In this document: positions 11,534 to 23,104 of the stretch, in pieces | How positions within the stretch are numbered: position 1 is the first letter of the stretch | How the letters are laid out: each line of letters starts with the position of its first letter | Assembly (NCBI GenBank): GCA_934045075.1 | Contig: OW203724.1 | Coordinates: forward strand, 12,015,473 to 12,079,472 | Direction of reading: 5' to 3' | DNA: 64,000 nucleotides | DNA from: Yponomeuta sedellus | Taxonomy: Eukaryota > Arthropoda > Insecta > Lepidoptera > Yponomeutidae | The notes under the pieces: model-generated | The model's database searches: none | The model's input: the letters and a program-made list of their open reading frames with translations, nothing else | Told to the model about the DNA's origin: nothing | Translations under genes and position numbers: made by a program

Positions 11534-11820
11534 TCAAGCCCACTGCTGGTGCACAGGTCTCGTCATGCATCGCAGGTAGGTTACCTACTCATATTCCACT
11601 ACTGGGGCCAAACGGGGTTGGTGTAGGATTGTAAGACAGGAGAAACTTCCGACAGTAAGGCAGATTTACTGTCAGAAGTTATCAAGCCTCCCATGAGGCC
11701 TCTGACGTAGCTTAACGACTGTCATTATATGACAGCCGGCACCAACAGCTTAACATGCCTTGCGAAACACGGAAGCGCTTGGGAAAAATCCCACTAGTGG
11801 TAGTCACGGAATGGTCACTA
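11534..11820 (-). repeat. 5S-like SINE family copy
   Basis: On the minus strand this reads from a degraded head (ACTACCACTAGTGGGATTTT) through CAAGGCATGTTAAGC and the GCCGGCTGTCATATAATGAC block to the 3' body. It is more diverged than the copies at 7.9 and 47.0 kb. Confidence 0.75.
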
Positions 11821-12184
11821 ATAAATGTATTAATGAAGAGTAGACGCGAATTTAGCACGAAAAGGCCGTTTGCAACGACGACGATTCGATACAGGAGAAG
11901 AATTTAAGGAAAATAATGTGTCTTCTTCTTAAAAAAAATCTCTTATACTAATTGGTAGGCACATCTCCGGGGGCGATACTTCGTACACACCTGCCTATCG
12001 TCATAGCTCTGCCGCTCATTCGAAAAAGTATTGGGACACAGCAATTTTCCGCACGTTAGACACAGCAATTCATTACTGGTAGATTGATGAACCGAAAGAA
12101 AATTGTCAAGCGATCGTGGCAGACGCTGGTTTCAGCAAGCATCTATTCAGGAGCTAGGCATGAGTTTAAGTATTTCACGTGTAA

Positions 12185-12441
12185 CAAGCGCTCGAGGCCT
12201 AGTGGAACCGCTAGTGGCATTTTTTCCGAGCGCTTCCGTGCTTTGCAAGGCACGTTAAGACGTTGGGGCCGGCTGTCACGTAATGGCAGTCGTTAAGCCA
12301 TGTCAAAGGCCTTATGGACAGCTTACTAACTTCTGACTCAAGGCCGGCCATTGTCTTACAATCCTCCACCAACCCGGACTTGGCCCCCGCGGTGAAGTAT
12401 GGCTTAACCTTCGTGCGATGCAGGAAGAGACCCGTACCCTA
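12185..12441 (+). repeat. 5S-like SINE, left half of a split copy
   Basis: This begins GCGCTCGAGGCCTAGTGGAA. The 5S-like promoter part is deleted, and the copy continues through the body to GAAGAGACCCGTACCCTA, where the 8.8-kb element begins. Its continuation, GCAGTGGGGGCATACAAAG, resumes after 21286. Joining the two ends gives the expected uninterrupted order seen at 3.8 kb and elsewhere, apart from one base change next to the TA. Confidence 0.85.
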
Positions 12442-12829
12442 CACGGAAAAAAAAGATTTCTTAGATTAAGACAATATCCTATTGGTCAAGACAATCCGTG
12501 ATTCATATATGGCGGAAACAATATTATCTTGAATGAAGTAAAATATTGTCTCAGTTTTGTTGTCTTCATCTAAAACACTCATTCTTGAAACAAGAAAGTT
12601 AAGATTTATTTCGGAAATAAACTAATGTCTTGATGAAAGAATTTATAATGTTTCAGGAATAAGCAAGAATTTGATATATTTTCTTTGAAGAACATACATT
12701 GTTTTAGCTAAAGAAAAACTGTCTCCGAACAGTCATTCATTCAGTCATTCACTCATTCTTCAAACTGCTAATATTCTTAAAACAGAACATATTTGTCTTG
12801 CAGCGAGACTCGATGTTTTATGCTAAGAC

Positions 12830-13740
12830 AATATTTTCTTAGATGAAGCGTCTACTATTTTAGCTAAAAATAAATTTATTTTGAGAGAAGACTCGTTTGT
12901 TTCGTACTAAGTCAATATTTTCTTAGGATAAGCCGCTACTATTCTTAGCTAAATAGAAATGTATATTGTAGGAAGACTTCTTTGTTTCATACTGAGACAA
13001 TACTTTCTTGGGAGGAGCCTGTACTATTCTTAGATCAAGAGAAATTTCTTTAGATAGAAGACTTCTTTGTTTCATACTAAAACTATATTTTCTTAGGAGA
13101 AGCCTTTAGTATTCTTAGCCGAAGAGAAATGTATTTCATACTAAGACATTTTTTTCTTAGGATAAGCCTCTAATATTCTTAGCTGAAAATAAATGTGTTT
13201 TGTAGGAACAATTCATTGTTTCATACTGAGACAATATTTTCTAGGGAGAAGACTGTACCATTCTTAGATCAAGAGAAATTTGTTTCGATAGAAAACTTCT
13301 TTGTTTCATACTAAAACAATATGTTCTTACTATTATTCTTAGCCGGAAAGAAATTTGTTTCATAACAAGACAATATTGTCTTAGTAGAAGCATTTACTAT
13401 TCTTAGCTGAAGAGACATTTGTTTTGAGAGAAGAGTCTTATGTTTCCTACTGAGAGAATATTTTCTTGGGAGAAGGTACTACTATTTTTAGCTGAAGAGC
13501 CGTTCGTTTTGGGACAAGACTTGTTTGTTTCCTACTGTGAGAATATTTTCTTGGGAGAAGGTACTAATATTCTTAGCTGAAGAGACATACATTTTGGGAC
13601 AATACTTGTTTGTTTCCTACTAAGAGAATATTATCTTGGGAGAAGCTTCTACTATTCTTAGCTAAAGAGACATTCGTTTTGAGAGGATATTTTTTATGCT
13701 TCATACTGAGACAATATTTTATAGCTTAAGTTTATTCCAA
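12830..13740. repeat. minisatellite of about 85 bp, left subterminal array
   Basis: About eleven units are marked by the core ACTATTCTTAGCTGAAGAG. Starts near 12854, 12938, 13023, 13108, 13172, 13257, 13329, 13396, 13481, 13566 and 13651 give a modal spacing of 84-85 bases, with a few shortened units. Each unit also carries GACAATATTTTCTTAGG and TTGTTTCATACTGAGAC. Divergence between units is substantial, so the array is old. Confidence 0.8.
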
Positions 13741-14008
13741 TGACACTTCATCCAAAAGAATATTGTCTCATTACAAGACTGTACCCTCTTACACGTAGGT
13801 ATTCCCATAAAACAAACAACTCTTAAGCTAACTATTGCTAAGGCATTGATGAGCATTTTTAAGTAGAGGGTTACATAAAAATGCTTATCCAATTAACATT
13901 AACAAGCTTTGAAGAAACGTCTCACATAAAAAAACTCCAGCTAATGGTAGGTATACTATACATACAGGAATGAAAGTAAACAGATTGATTAATGGTAGGC
14001 AACACTTA

Positions 14009-14014
14009 TTTATT
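14009..14014 (-). promoter_or_regulatory. polyadenylation signal AATAAA
   Basis: AATAAA on the minus strand lies about 31 bases after the stop of the split gene at 14045. This placement supports that exon being the true 3' end of a transcribed gene. Confidence 0.5.
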
Positions 14015-14604
14015 ATCGATAAAAATTCAACATATACCTATTGTCTAAATTAAACACTTGAATAGTGTATTAAAAGCCTTATAGGCAGATTCATAGACGT
14101 ACCTGACCGTGTCTATAATCAGGTAAAATTTACCGTGGAAATCTTCGTCGGAAGTGCAATGTATGATGTACGGCTGGACGGCCTTTTGTTTTCCTGATGC
14201 GGTGGTGAATATTTCGTCAATTTTCTTTTGTACATCCCCAGGTGTCTAGAAAGTAAAGGTCACCATTTAAACGCCTGTTTCACTCAACATGGAAAGTATT
14301 AAGATACAAGCGCAAAAATCATTTAAAAAAATATAGAAAAGCTGATTAAAACTATAAAATCTCTATGTGTAGGTACTCGGTTTTTACCTTCACATTGACT
14401 TTCACTGCATTCCTTTATTGAAAACTTTTCCCGTTTATTCAACCGTCCCTTTGGCAGCACCAAATGGCACAGCAGCTCGATTTGCGATGCAAGGTTGTGA
14501 TCTAAAATAATTATAACTAAATTATTATTACGATTTTTTTCTAATTTCAAGATTGGAGGATTGAAATAGGAAAAGATTGGATAATCCAAAACCAATCCAT
14601 ACTA

Positions 14605-14692
14605 GGCCTCATGGTGGAGTATGTATGGCCTATACCATCCTCAGGGAAGAAACCCGCGCCGCTCGGTGGGGATATAATGAGTTGATGATGAT
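14605..14692 (+). repeat. 5S-like SINE family, 3' fragment
   Basis: A diverged 3' end (GTGGAGTATGTATGGCC, CTCAGGGAAGAAACCCG, then a GGGGATATAATGAGTTGAT tail) is most like the variant at 41.2 kb, which also has CCTCAGGGAAGA. It is inserted in an intron of the split gene. Confidence 0.7.
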
Positions 14693-14832
14693 AACTAAAT
14701 TGAAAAGTTGGTTTCTACAGGGTGTTGATTTGTACAGTTAAATCCGACTCAGGGGTGGTTATTTATATGATACTGAAGAAAAATAAATATAAACATTTTT
14801 TAGTGAAAATCAACTTAAATCCCCGGTATTGT

Positions 14833-14905
14833 GGCGCAGGCGGCGAGCGCGCGGGCGCACTCTCCCGCCCCGCCCCGCGAAACCCCCGTCAGACCCGTCA
14901 AGTGG
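14833..14905. other. GC-rich patch
   Basis: A short island of GGCGGCGAGCGCGCGGGCGC and CCCGCCCCGCCCCGCG lies in strongly AT-rich surroundings. No gene is attached to it. It is possibly a fragment of a GC-rich repeat, and a related patch lies at 45.12-45.29 kb. Confidence 0.5.
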
Positions 14906-15083
14906 AAACGATAGAAGCTAAGCCATATTAGTAACTTTTTAGGCGATTTTCACAAAAAAAAATTATTTTATCTACTCTGCTCGTATTATCTAATGCAGGT
15001 TATAAAGGGCATAATGACCAATAATTTATAGTTTCACCCCTATGAGAAAAGTAAAATTTTAAATCGATTCATAATTAGGTATA

Positions 15084-15175
15084 TGGCGGGACGACCTCGC
15101 AAACTTTCTGCTGGAGTGACAGGGAGAAGTTGAGAGCTAAAGGGGAGGCCTTCGCCCAGGAGTGGAACACTAAAT
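15084..15175 (+). pseudogene. RTE-like LINE, extreme 3' coding fragment
   Basis: In broken frames the plus strand reads WRDDLANFLLE, then GEAFAQEWN-like sequence. This is the end of an RTE-type reverse transcriptase protein, as at 1.62-1.75 kb. Only the last 30 or so codons remain. Confidence 0.6.
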
Positions 15176-15210
15176 CAACTAATTAAAAATATAATTAAAA
15201 TGTATCGACG

Positions 15211-15440
15211 ATCTCTGTAGCGCAGTGGTAAGCGCGTCTGCCTACCATGCGAGAGGTCCCGGGTTCGAATCCCGGCTGGGGACAAAAAAAAACCCAGGTC
15301 TTGGATGTTTATATGTTTGTGACATCGCTGTTTCTGGTTCCCACGACACAGGGTATCCTAGTGTGGGGCCAGAAGCAATGTATGTGCCTGTATGTAAACG
15401 TTAAATGTTATGTATATACTCACCGGTATTTGTTAATCCG
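15211..15440 (+). mobile_element. tRNA-derived SINE
   Basis: A 73-base tRNA-like head (15211-15283) has the A-box TAGCGCAGTGGTA and the B-box GGTTCGAATCC. It is followed by nine A's and a body of about 150 bp (TTCTGGTTCCCACGACAC). The anticodon stem does not pair properly, so this is not a working tRNA gene. It is inserted in the long intron of the split gene. Confidence 0.7.
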
Positions 15441-16762
15441 TCAATATATTCAACCAACGGCACTGTCTCCCATTTCGAATTTTGATGTTTTTTAATATTC
15501 TTAACTTTTTCGATATACCTATTCGTCCCAAAATAAGTAAAATTTATTTGATTTTTCACGATATATTGCCTCGAAGTCTAAATGGATCTGAAAAAGAAAA
15601 CCAATGAGTTATCTGTATAGTGCCACAAAGTTAACTGACCCAGTAAAGTTGTCAAATTTAATATGAAAACGTCTAGTTTAATATGACAAAAGTGACGCAT
15701 TCACTAACGGAGATTAAAACAATCTTACCAAGACATCGCTTCTGACATCGTTTAATATGGGCCAATTTGCGATAAATCCTTCTACAGTGTCATACTGTGT
15801 CAATTGGCGGAGTTCATGAACAGCTTTCCACTTCTTGATAACATCATCCCAAGGTTCTGTGTTGTTTTTATCCACACAACATCATCTCTGAGAGTATCTA
15901 AAACGTGGACTATATGATAAGTGTCGCATTATGAATAAAAAATTACCAAAAAAGGCCACAAAAAAGAAAAACTTACCTATGGACATCATTGAATGTCTTT
16001 GTCCACTTCCCATGACGTTAGCAATTTTTCTATGTTCATTTTCACTTGCGAATTAAATCCATGTGATGCGCTGCATGCACTCAGCGGAAAAAAAGAAATG
16101 GCGCGGACGCAGCGCGGAACAACGACCATGTTGCCAACCCCTTCGGAAAAAATCCCCCAAGAAAATTTTAAAATCCCCCTGAAAACCTAAAATTTTTGGT
16201 TTTTTGAATTTGTTATATCTATGTACTCGTACAAATAACATTTCATTGGTATGTAAACAAAAGTGAAAGGTTAACAAATACTTTTAACTCATGAAATAAA
16301 ACGAATTTTGTTGGTAATTTTATTTTACACTTTCGGCATCGCACTTTATCGCACAATCTTACAAGTTATAAATCAGAAAAGTTTCAAAATCGAATTGTGA
16401 TTGATGGATGAATTCATGAGCCCATCAGCTGTGTGCCGTACGTTGTCGTTCGGTCGTTCTCGGCTGCATTCAATGTCATCTTCGTGTAGGACTAAAACAC
16501 GAAGACTCGAACTAAAAAGTAATTCAATTCACTGCTATTGTAAGTTTCAATCGCCAGAACAACCCCTAAAAAACCCCAAAATATTCTTTCCTTTGCCTTG
16601 GTGATCAACCACTAGATTTATTAAATAATATCTACTTATTTACATAAACGCTTGTAGAGATTTCATGTGCTGAAGACTGTGCCTACTGTTTATTGCAACT
16701 AAGCGTGGCAAGACACCCTCACAGTATATTTTTTTTTGTTGTGTGTACCTATAGCAAGTATT

Positions 16763-16800
16763 ATGAGCAGCTAATAATAATAATATTATTAGCTGCTCAT
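16763..16800. repeat. 38-bp near-perfect palindrome
   Basis: ATGAGCAGCTAATAAT and its complement lie at the two ends of a 38-base segment with a short AT centre. No flanking gene explains it. Confidence 0.6.
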
Positions 16801-17104
16801 GTTTCCGAGATTTATGCAATATTCGTCGCGTGGAACCCATTCGTGGCAATTTTCGCTCATCTGTCTGGACCTATACGAATTACGTGGCCTACTCAAATTA
16901 ACGGCGTCATTGTCCTTGGAAGTGTCACACTTATATGTTGTCAGTGCAACAGTTGTTAAAGATATTTTTATTTCTGTATTAGTTGGAGTTGACTGACAAA
17001 TCTTATATACTGTAACGACAATAACTGTATACTTAGTACTTTTCTGTTGTGCTGAGAACTGTGAGAGATTAATGACAACAATGACGAATTAGCGACAATT
17101 CGAG

Positions 17105-17560
17105 TAGATCCACCCGGCCTGCCTAATTCCACTTGAGTTTTGCGGGCACATCAGATCCAACATTAGTCATTTTGGTTCTGGAGCGGAGCGAGGGTGGTGT
17201 TTTGAATTCGGTCAATCCTTCTTGCATCTAGAATGCTGCGCGCCATCGCCCATTGGCAAACCTTAAACTTTGTTTTCAGATGTTCGTTCAGAGCAGGTTT
17301 TTGCACCGTCGTAGGCTAGGATGGACGGAATACACAAGAATTATTAAGGTTTGCTTCAGGCAAGTAGGTACTAACTTGCCCTTCATTAACTGTTTCATGG
17401 ACCAGAAGCTCTTCCAGGAGATCTCGATATAATGATTGATTTCATTATTCTGCCTGTATTCGATGAAGACTATCTGGCCCAAGTATTGTATACCTACTCT
17501 TCGACGTACTGTATATCCTGTCTATCCACCTCGACCCTCCCTCCGAAGTTATAAGGGTTC
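17105..17560 (-). pseudogene. RTE-type LINE fragment, diverged
   Basis: This is homologous to the 1.6-2.5 kb remnant. On the minus strand it contains MGQIVFIEYRQNNEI, a KSFWSMKQLMKGKL block, then KFKVCQWAMARSILDARRI-like sequence in shifted frames. It has more frameshifts and lacks both the FADD box and the C-terminal end. It lies within the 8.8-kb element. Confidence 0.75.
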
Positions 17561-18257
17561 TTTTTCTTTTGAGTTACGGAAACCCAAGAATAGAAAGTTC
17601 AGCCCGTTTTTACCGAGTTTTATTTTGTCAAATTGTACAAAAAGGTTTTTCATCTCAAAGGCTCGGAAAGAGAATCTCTATTAGCTTCACCAGCTGGAGT
17701 AAAAGCGTAATTTAAATTTCTAACTATTTTCGCGCCCTTCCTCGCTGAAGTAAGATGAAAGATATGTATTTCGCATATGTACAATGTTATTTGCGTCTCG
17801 TCCATGTGAATCCCTCGCTACGCTAATGTTTCTTTTTTTGGTAAAATAATGGGCATATTCATCTCGAAATACGCATTTCACTGGGAGATGAGTCTTAAAC
17901 TAGCAACACTTTTAGTCAGCGCTGTACGTCGCTGTCTATAGTGCATGCATACAGTGCAGTGCAGGCAGACACGTTCAAACACGTTTGGGTTATTTAAAAA
18001 TTTTCGTTTGCGTCGAAGAATATGTTTCTTGAGGTGAAATAGGTATTCTTGAATTAGATTTTAAGTGACGTGAAGTCAAAACTATGAATCTTGGTGGTCT
18101 AGAACCGAATTTAACTGATACTGTTTTTGTTTAGCTTGCCTTAGGTATGTAAGTAGGTGCTTAATACCTATAGCACAATTAATTAGATCTAAACAGGAAA
18201 GGCACTTTTCAGGAAAGGCGAAAAACTTATACTGCATAACTGACTTTTTATACCTAA

Positions 18258-18510
18258 TAGGTGACCCGGCAAATGTTGTTTCGCCTTATAAATTATTTGT
18301 ACCTAGGTAACTAGGTACCTAGTAATTATAATTAGAAAAAAAAATTAGGAGGACCAAGCCCTTATTATCACTTAGGGTATACAAAATAGATACATAACGA
18401 CCTACCTATCAAAATTCGTCAAAATCGGTCAAGTCTTTTCGGCCGAGTATGCGCACTAACACTGTGATACAACTGATACAAGAATTTTATAGTTATAGGT
18501 ATTTAATTAG
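18258..18510 (+). repeat. lepidopteran non-autonomous repeat
   Basis: GTGACCCGGCAAATGTTGTT near the left and TCGTCAAAATCGGTCAAG followed by TTCGGCCGAGTATG near the right match a widespread lepidopteran repeat I recall, probably Helitron-like. Its exact ends were not resolved. It is a nested insertion inside the 8.8-kb element. Confidence 0.5.
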
Positions 18511-18639
18511 ATTAGATTAGATGAAGCTAGAAGAAAGATGTTGTAGGAATATTTTGTTCTTATCAAGTACCTACAGGGGCTGCAAAGTTCATTTTTGGTG
18601 TTATTTCCCCATTCCTGAACAAGTGTGCCTATGCATATT

Positions 18640-19515
18640 TTTAGGGTTCCGTACCCAAAGGACCCGGAACGGACCCTATCACTGAGACTCGGCTGTCCGT
18701 CCGTCCGTCTGTCACCAGGCTGTATCTCATGAACCGTAAAGCCGATTTTACATTACGTATTTGTGTCATGAAAATTAATGTCGTGACATGAGTTGTATCG
18801 ATATGTTCACGTGTAATTTAGTACTTTTGTAATGCATGCATTAATTTCGCGACAGTTTATGAATTTCGTGTTATGCGCGATTTTTTTGGTGAAGTTAGTG
18901 TCATGCAACTAATTTCAAAATGTAGATGCGTTGTGAAGCTAGTGTCGCCTCTACCAACGTGTTTTTTTCTTGATACCTAGTCTTTTTTTAAGTCTATATA
19001 GAAGCATCTCTTTAACTAAATTGAATACAGAAGAATATAGATTTGATGCCGATGGAACATGGTTACTGCGATACTGACGATTTCACGACACTAAATTACT
19101 ACTTACACGTAACGAAATTACTTACTTCGTAAAAAATAAATAATTATTGAAACTACATGATACAACGACAACAGATGATGTAGGTATTTATGTTGCCTTG
19201 TTATAGCGGCTACAGAAATACATCATCTATAACACCAAATATTAAAAAACGGTATAAATTAAAGTAACATTTAAGGGAGGCTCTCGCACAACAATATAAT
19301 TTTTTTTGCTAAATATTGATAACGGCAACAGGTAGATGATAAAAATATTCATAGAATATTAAGCTATATTATGTACTTTAAAAATATCTAAATAATTGAA
19401 ATAAAATAAATATCTAACTGGGGCGCCCATGCAACAAACATGATTTTTTTGCCGTTTTCATAATGGTACAGAACCCTTCGTGCGCGAGTCCGCCTCGCAC
19501 TTGGCCGGGTTTTTA
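18640..19515 (+). repeat. CCGTACCC / CTCGCACTTGGCCGG repeat family
   Basis: The segment starts AGGGTTCCGTACCCAAAGG and ends CGAGTCCGCCTCGCACTTGG followed by CCGGGTTTTT, the two ends of a repeat I recognise as very common in moths. The usual interior, including TGTATCTCATGAACCGTAA, is present. It is interrupted by about 400 bp of unrelated AT-rich sequence (about 18760-19190), so another insertion is nested inside. Confidence 0.7.
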
Positions 19516-19849
19516 GAGTTGCGCCTATGTTTGTCAATTTGGTTTTTACTTGGCTGTCTTTTGAAGAGACAATGTAAATATAAATGTAGTATAATAAGTT
19601 TTATTAATAATACCCTAAAATTAAATATGTGATCAATAATGCACTAATGAGTGCATTTTTGTCCTTAAAATTTTAACCTACCTTCCGAAACGATCGTATG
19701 AAAAACTATAAGTGCACCTTAGTTTAGAGGTGCACATTTTAGAATCGCATTCGATTTACTAAATATAAATAGGTAGGTATGACCTTTCTGTCTTATATTT
19801 TTGATTTTACTAACAACTTTTTTTTACTAACGATTTTACTAACGAACAC

Positions 19850-21286
19850 CGGCCGCTATTAATTATTGCTGTGCAAAGTAATATTGTGTTGCATTGAGAA
19901 AATTTGTTGGTGTTGGTTTGAAACACCATGATGCTTGAAAACAAGATGTGAAAGAGTTTCTTGATGGAAAATAATATATATTTGCAACGTAAGATAATAT
20001 TGTGATGCATCAAAAAAATGTGGTCTTGGTTTGAAACGTTTGGTTTGAAAGCTTGCGTCCAAAATATGAAAACTATTTAGCAAAGAATAATTAGTTATTT
20101 CGGCTATAGGTACAATATGGTGATTTTTTTACTCCAGAAAATAATGTCTTGGTTCAAAATATGTATATTTGTTCAGTGAAGAGAAAAATTATAATTTAAA
20201 TAAAAACCCTTAGCCTCCAATCAAAACGAATATTCTCAAGTCAAGAATAATAAAGAATACCTATTTAGAATAATTTATTTTGGTACCAAGTATTGGTAGT
20301 TTATTGATGGAAAAATATATATTATTGGCATGCAAAATAGTATTGTGTTGCATTGATAAAATTTATGTAGCCTTGGTTTAAAACACCTAAAAGCTTGAGA
20401 ATAAGATGGAAAAAATCTCTAACCAAGTGCATGGTAGTTTCTGCTCAACAATATGTGTTTTTATGGACGCAAGTAAATAATTTCTTGGTCAAAAATATAC
20501 CTTTATTTTCAGTAAAGACAAATGCATTCTTAAAATTAAAAAAAAAACTTTTTCTTCTTTTGAAACAAAAAATCTCAAGTCAAGAATAACAAATCAAGAA
20601 TAATATAATTTGGTCGGAAGTTATCTCAAATTCTTAATGGGAGAATATAAATTCTTTTTATGCGAAACAATACTGTCTTCTCTTTAGAAAATATGAGATC
20701 TTGATTTAAAATACATTGAGTTTTAGATCAATATATTAATATTCTTTAATGAAGATACTGTGATTCTTATGTCAAAAATAAACGATATGTTTTGAACCAA
20801 AAAAAGTGTTTTCTTAGAACTAAGCAAACTTTCTTGAACTAAAATATTCACATACTCTCCCTTCAAGAATAAGGAAAGTCAAGCAATACAAGACGATAAT
20901 GTTTTTGTATCGAGAAAACTTCCTCAAGATAAGAATTGATATTCCTTAATTCGATTCAATTGTTAGTGTTTTAAGGGAAGTATTTTTTTTTTATTTTATT
21001 TAAGATAATAGCGTCTTGAATGAAGAGATTTCTATTTTGGTTTAATATTTTTATTGTTTTCTGTCAAGAAATAGTGATATTCTTCAATTGAGATTAGTTA
21101 ATCTTCAATTAAAAATATATTTCTTCAGTCAAGAATAAAAAGGAAGATAATATTATTCTTTAATCAAGTAAACACTGTTTCTTGGCTTGAGAATATTTAC
21201 TTAAGTTAAAAAAATATTTACTTGAATTAAAACAATATGTCTGAGAATATTCATATTCTTCGATTAAGCATTCCTTTTTTTCCGTG
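19850..21286. repeat. right subterminal repeat array of the 8.8-kb element
   Basis: Irregular diverged repeats recur, marked by CTTGGTTTGAAAC, AATATTGTGTTGCATTGA and TCAAGAATAA. The reverse complement of the 21.1-kb part resembles the left array core, which makes the two arrays an inverted pair. The period is less regular than on the left. Confidence 0.6.
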
Positions 21287-21340
21287 TAGCAGTGGGGGCA
21301 TACAAAGCGATGATATCGACGTATAAGAAACTGAAGAGAT
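21287..21340 (+). repeat. 5S-like SINE, right half of the split copy
   Basis: TA followed by GCAGTGGGGGCATACAAAG and GATATCGACG completes the SINE begun at 12185. It fixes the right boundary of the 8.8-kb element. Confidence 0.8.
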
Positions 21341-23104
21341 TCTAATGTCGTAAAGTGGGCTACTTCGCACAATTATTCATTATCTTGATTGAAGTATTGT
21401 CTTTGGGCACGACGAATACGGCATGCGCGACAACGCGATAGAACCAACTCAATCTAAGACGTAAGCCGAGGACGCACGTACCGACGGATAATAGACGACA
21501 GTGGAGACTTAGAAATCATCATCACCATCATCATCGTGGTCACAGAGATCTTAGTAATAGTGTCCCGTTTTTACCCTTTGGGTGCGGAACCCTAAAAACT
21601 TATTTCTTTCATGCCCGTTCAGAACTAAGACAAATTTTATGTTTACCACAAACTGCGTTATTTACGGATTTTGTAAAAAATATAGGTACTTGACTGCCTC
21701 TCGCCAAGCCCCCACGGTCGGTGGCTGAGCCGCTTCATAGAAGAGTGTTAATCATTCAAAATATTCAATAAAAAAATATGCAATTTTGAAAGTATTTAAA
21801 ATTCCCGGTATTTCTGAACTGACCTGGTGATTAGTTTAATTGAAATTAAAAGTTAATTAATTAAAAGTTAAATAACCGATTGCGTTATTTTACAATCAAA
21901 GGTCAAATATAGTTTTCAAGCTACGTTCTATCGATTTACAGCTTACTATTGTGATGTTGTAAAACTTTTTATAAATTATAAAACTGTAACGACTACAACT
22001 TTGTGCTTTATTTAAATGTCGTTGACTATTTTATTTGTAATATAAACAGAAAACTGGATAAAAACAGAACAAGCAGATAAAAATTGTCAGGTCTAGTCGA
22101 AATGTGAAGTAGTAAAGCTGAAAATGAGGGAAATCTCAAAAATGGGAACGTAATTTTAAATTTCGAAAATGATAGACAGAATTAAAGAAATATAAAAAAT
22201 TGTCTAAAGAGGTTTGCACCGTTACACTATGTACTGAATATATAGAAAGTTAAATTACAGTTAATCACAGTTAAATATAAATGTAATAACTAAAGTAAAG
22301 ATACGCTCGAAGATCAACAACTTACATAGTTTTTCGAGAATATTTAACATCGTTTATGATAACATTATGCCTGATATCCCTAGTTCCGCTAAAAGCTAAG
22401 CCACTTCCTTAATAATCCTTTAGTTTTAAATGTTATTTTAAACTTAGAAGTGCTTTTTGCCGGTTTTTTTAAATGGACAACATAAACTTTGTATTTATAT
22501 AATTCCAATGTATTCACATCGTTTACCGAATTTGAATCTCTAAAATTCGTCGGAACCAGGAAAATTTGGGTCGGAATATGTAACACAGTAAACTAAAAAT
22601 TTGTTTCTAGGAACAGCAGTCAGGCTGTTAAAAATGCTGATAAAATTAATAAAAAAACCTTCAATAAAGATTAGATAGCATTAAATAGCTTGAAACAAAT
22701 GAGAAAAAAGCAATCACACAGAAAGACGCTGCTAGAGAAACGGGCTAGCGTGAGGGCAAGACAGAAAAATAACGCGATCCCTTGATATATAAAAAGATGA
22801 TACTTAAATTTGTTTTGTTTTACAAGGTCATCGCTCGACGGGTTAAGCGCAACAAAAAAAATATGCTTCAATCGGTATCGACTGGACGCCCTGCTCGGTT
22901 ATCATTATATCAAACGATAAATGCTAGTGAGAATTTACAATTACCTAAGTGAGATCGGCTTTTTAGAATCGCGTTTTCTCGACGTGAACCCACAGGCAAA
23001 AACTTTCTCCTACTATATCTGTGAACATATTTGGATCCATTATTCCCTGAAGTGCTCCCAGGATACCTTCTGTGGGGTCACTTGGTTTTTATTGTATCAG
23101 CACA
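21341..23104. other. non-coding, no gene recognised
   Basis: AT-rich sequence. The only identified piece is a fragment of the CCGTACCC family in reverse orientation at about 21560-21605. Short frames near 22.4-23.1 kb show no domain. Confidence 0.45.

Larger units (their letters stand above)
14045..16129 (-). pseudogene. split gene resembling SAMD3-like proteins, inside the 8.8-kb element
   Basis: Five exons with AG/GT borders lie on the minus strand: 15977-16129, 15729-15897, 15519-15587, 14388-14501 and 14045-14245. The first begins at an ATG (16129; a second in frame at 16039) and gives MNIEKLLTSWEVDKDIQ, like the start of a SAM domain. The second gives EPWDDVIKKWKAVHELRQL and VEGFIANWPILNDVRSDVL. 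The third gives LDFEAIYREKSNKFYLFWDE, the fourth HLVLPKGRLNKREKFSIKE. The last gives AVQPYIIHC and KFYLIIDTVRYVYESAYKAF, then a stop and an AATAAA. The 'QP-I...FY---D---Y---S--KA' ending is what I recall from insect and vertebrate SAMD3-like proteins of unknown function. It is broken: TGA in exon 1, frame changes in exons 2 and 4, TAG at the end of exon 3. The long third intron (15518-14502) holds LINE and SINE insertions. The family call is from memory and moderate. Confidence 0.55.
12442..21286. mobile_element. 8.8-kb TA-flanked inverted-repeat element, composite
   Basis: The left end is CACGGAAAAAAAAGATTTC. The right end, read on the minus strand, is CACGGAAAAAAAGGAATG. TA lies on each outer side (12440-12441 and 21287-21288), and the two halves of one SINE flank it, so both boundaries are fixed by an in-window empty-site comparison. 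About 1.3 kb inside each end is AT-rich repeat sequence. Left units contain TATTCTTAGCTGAAGAG, and the right side in reverse complement contains TATTCTTGACTGAAGAA, so the arrays are inverted relative to each other. The interior carries a split SAMD3-like gene, SINEs and LINE fragments. A TA duplication fits Tc1/mariner-like integration, while repeat-rich ends recall foldback and CACTA elements. No transposase was recognised, so this is probably non-autonomous or decayed. Confidence 0.75.

Noticed and set aside
15211..15283. Functional tRNA gene
   Set aside because: The anticodon stem does not pair, and a SINE body with an A-run follows directly.
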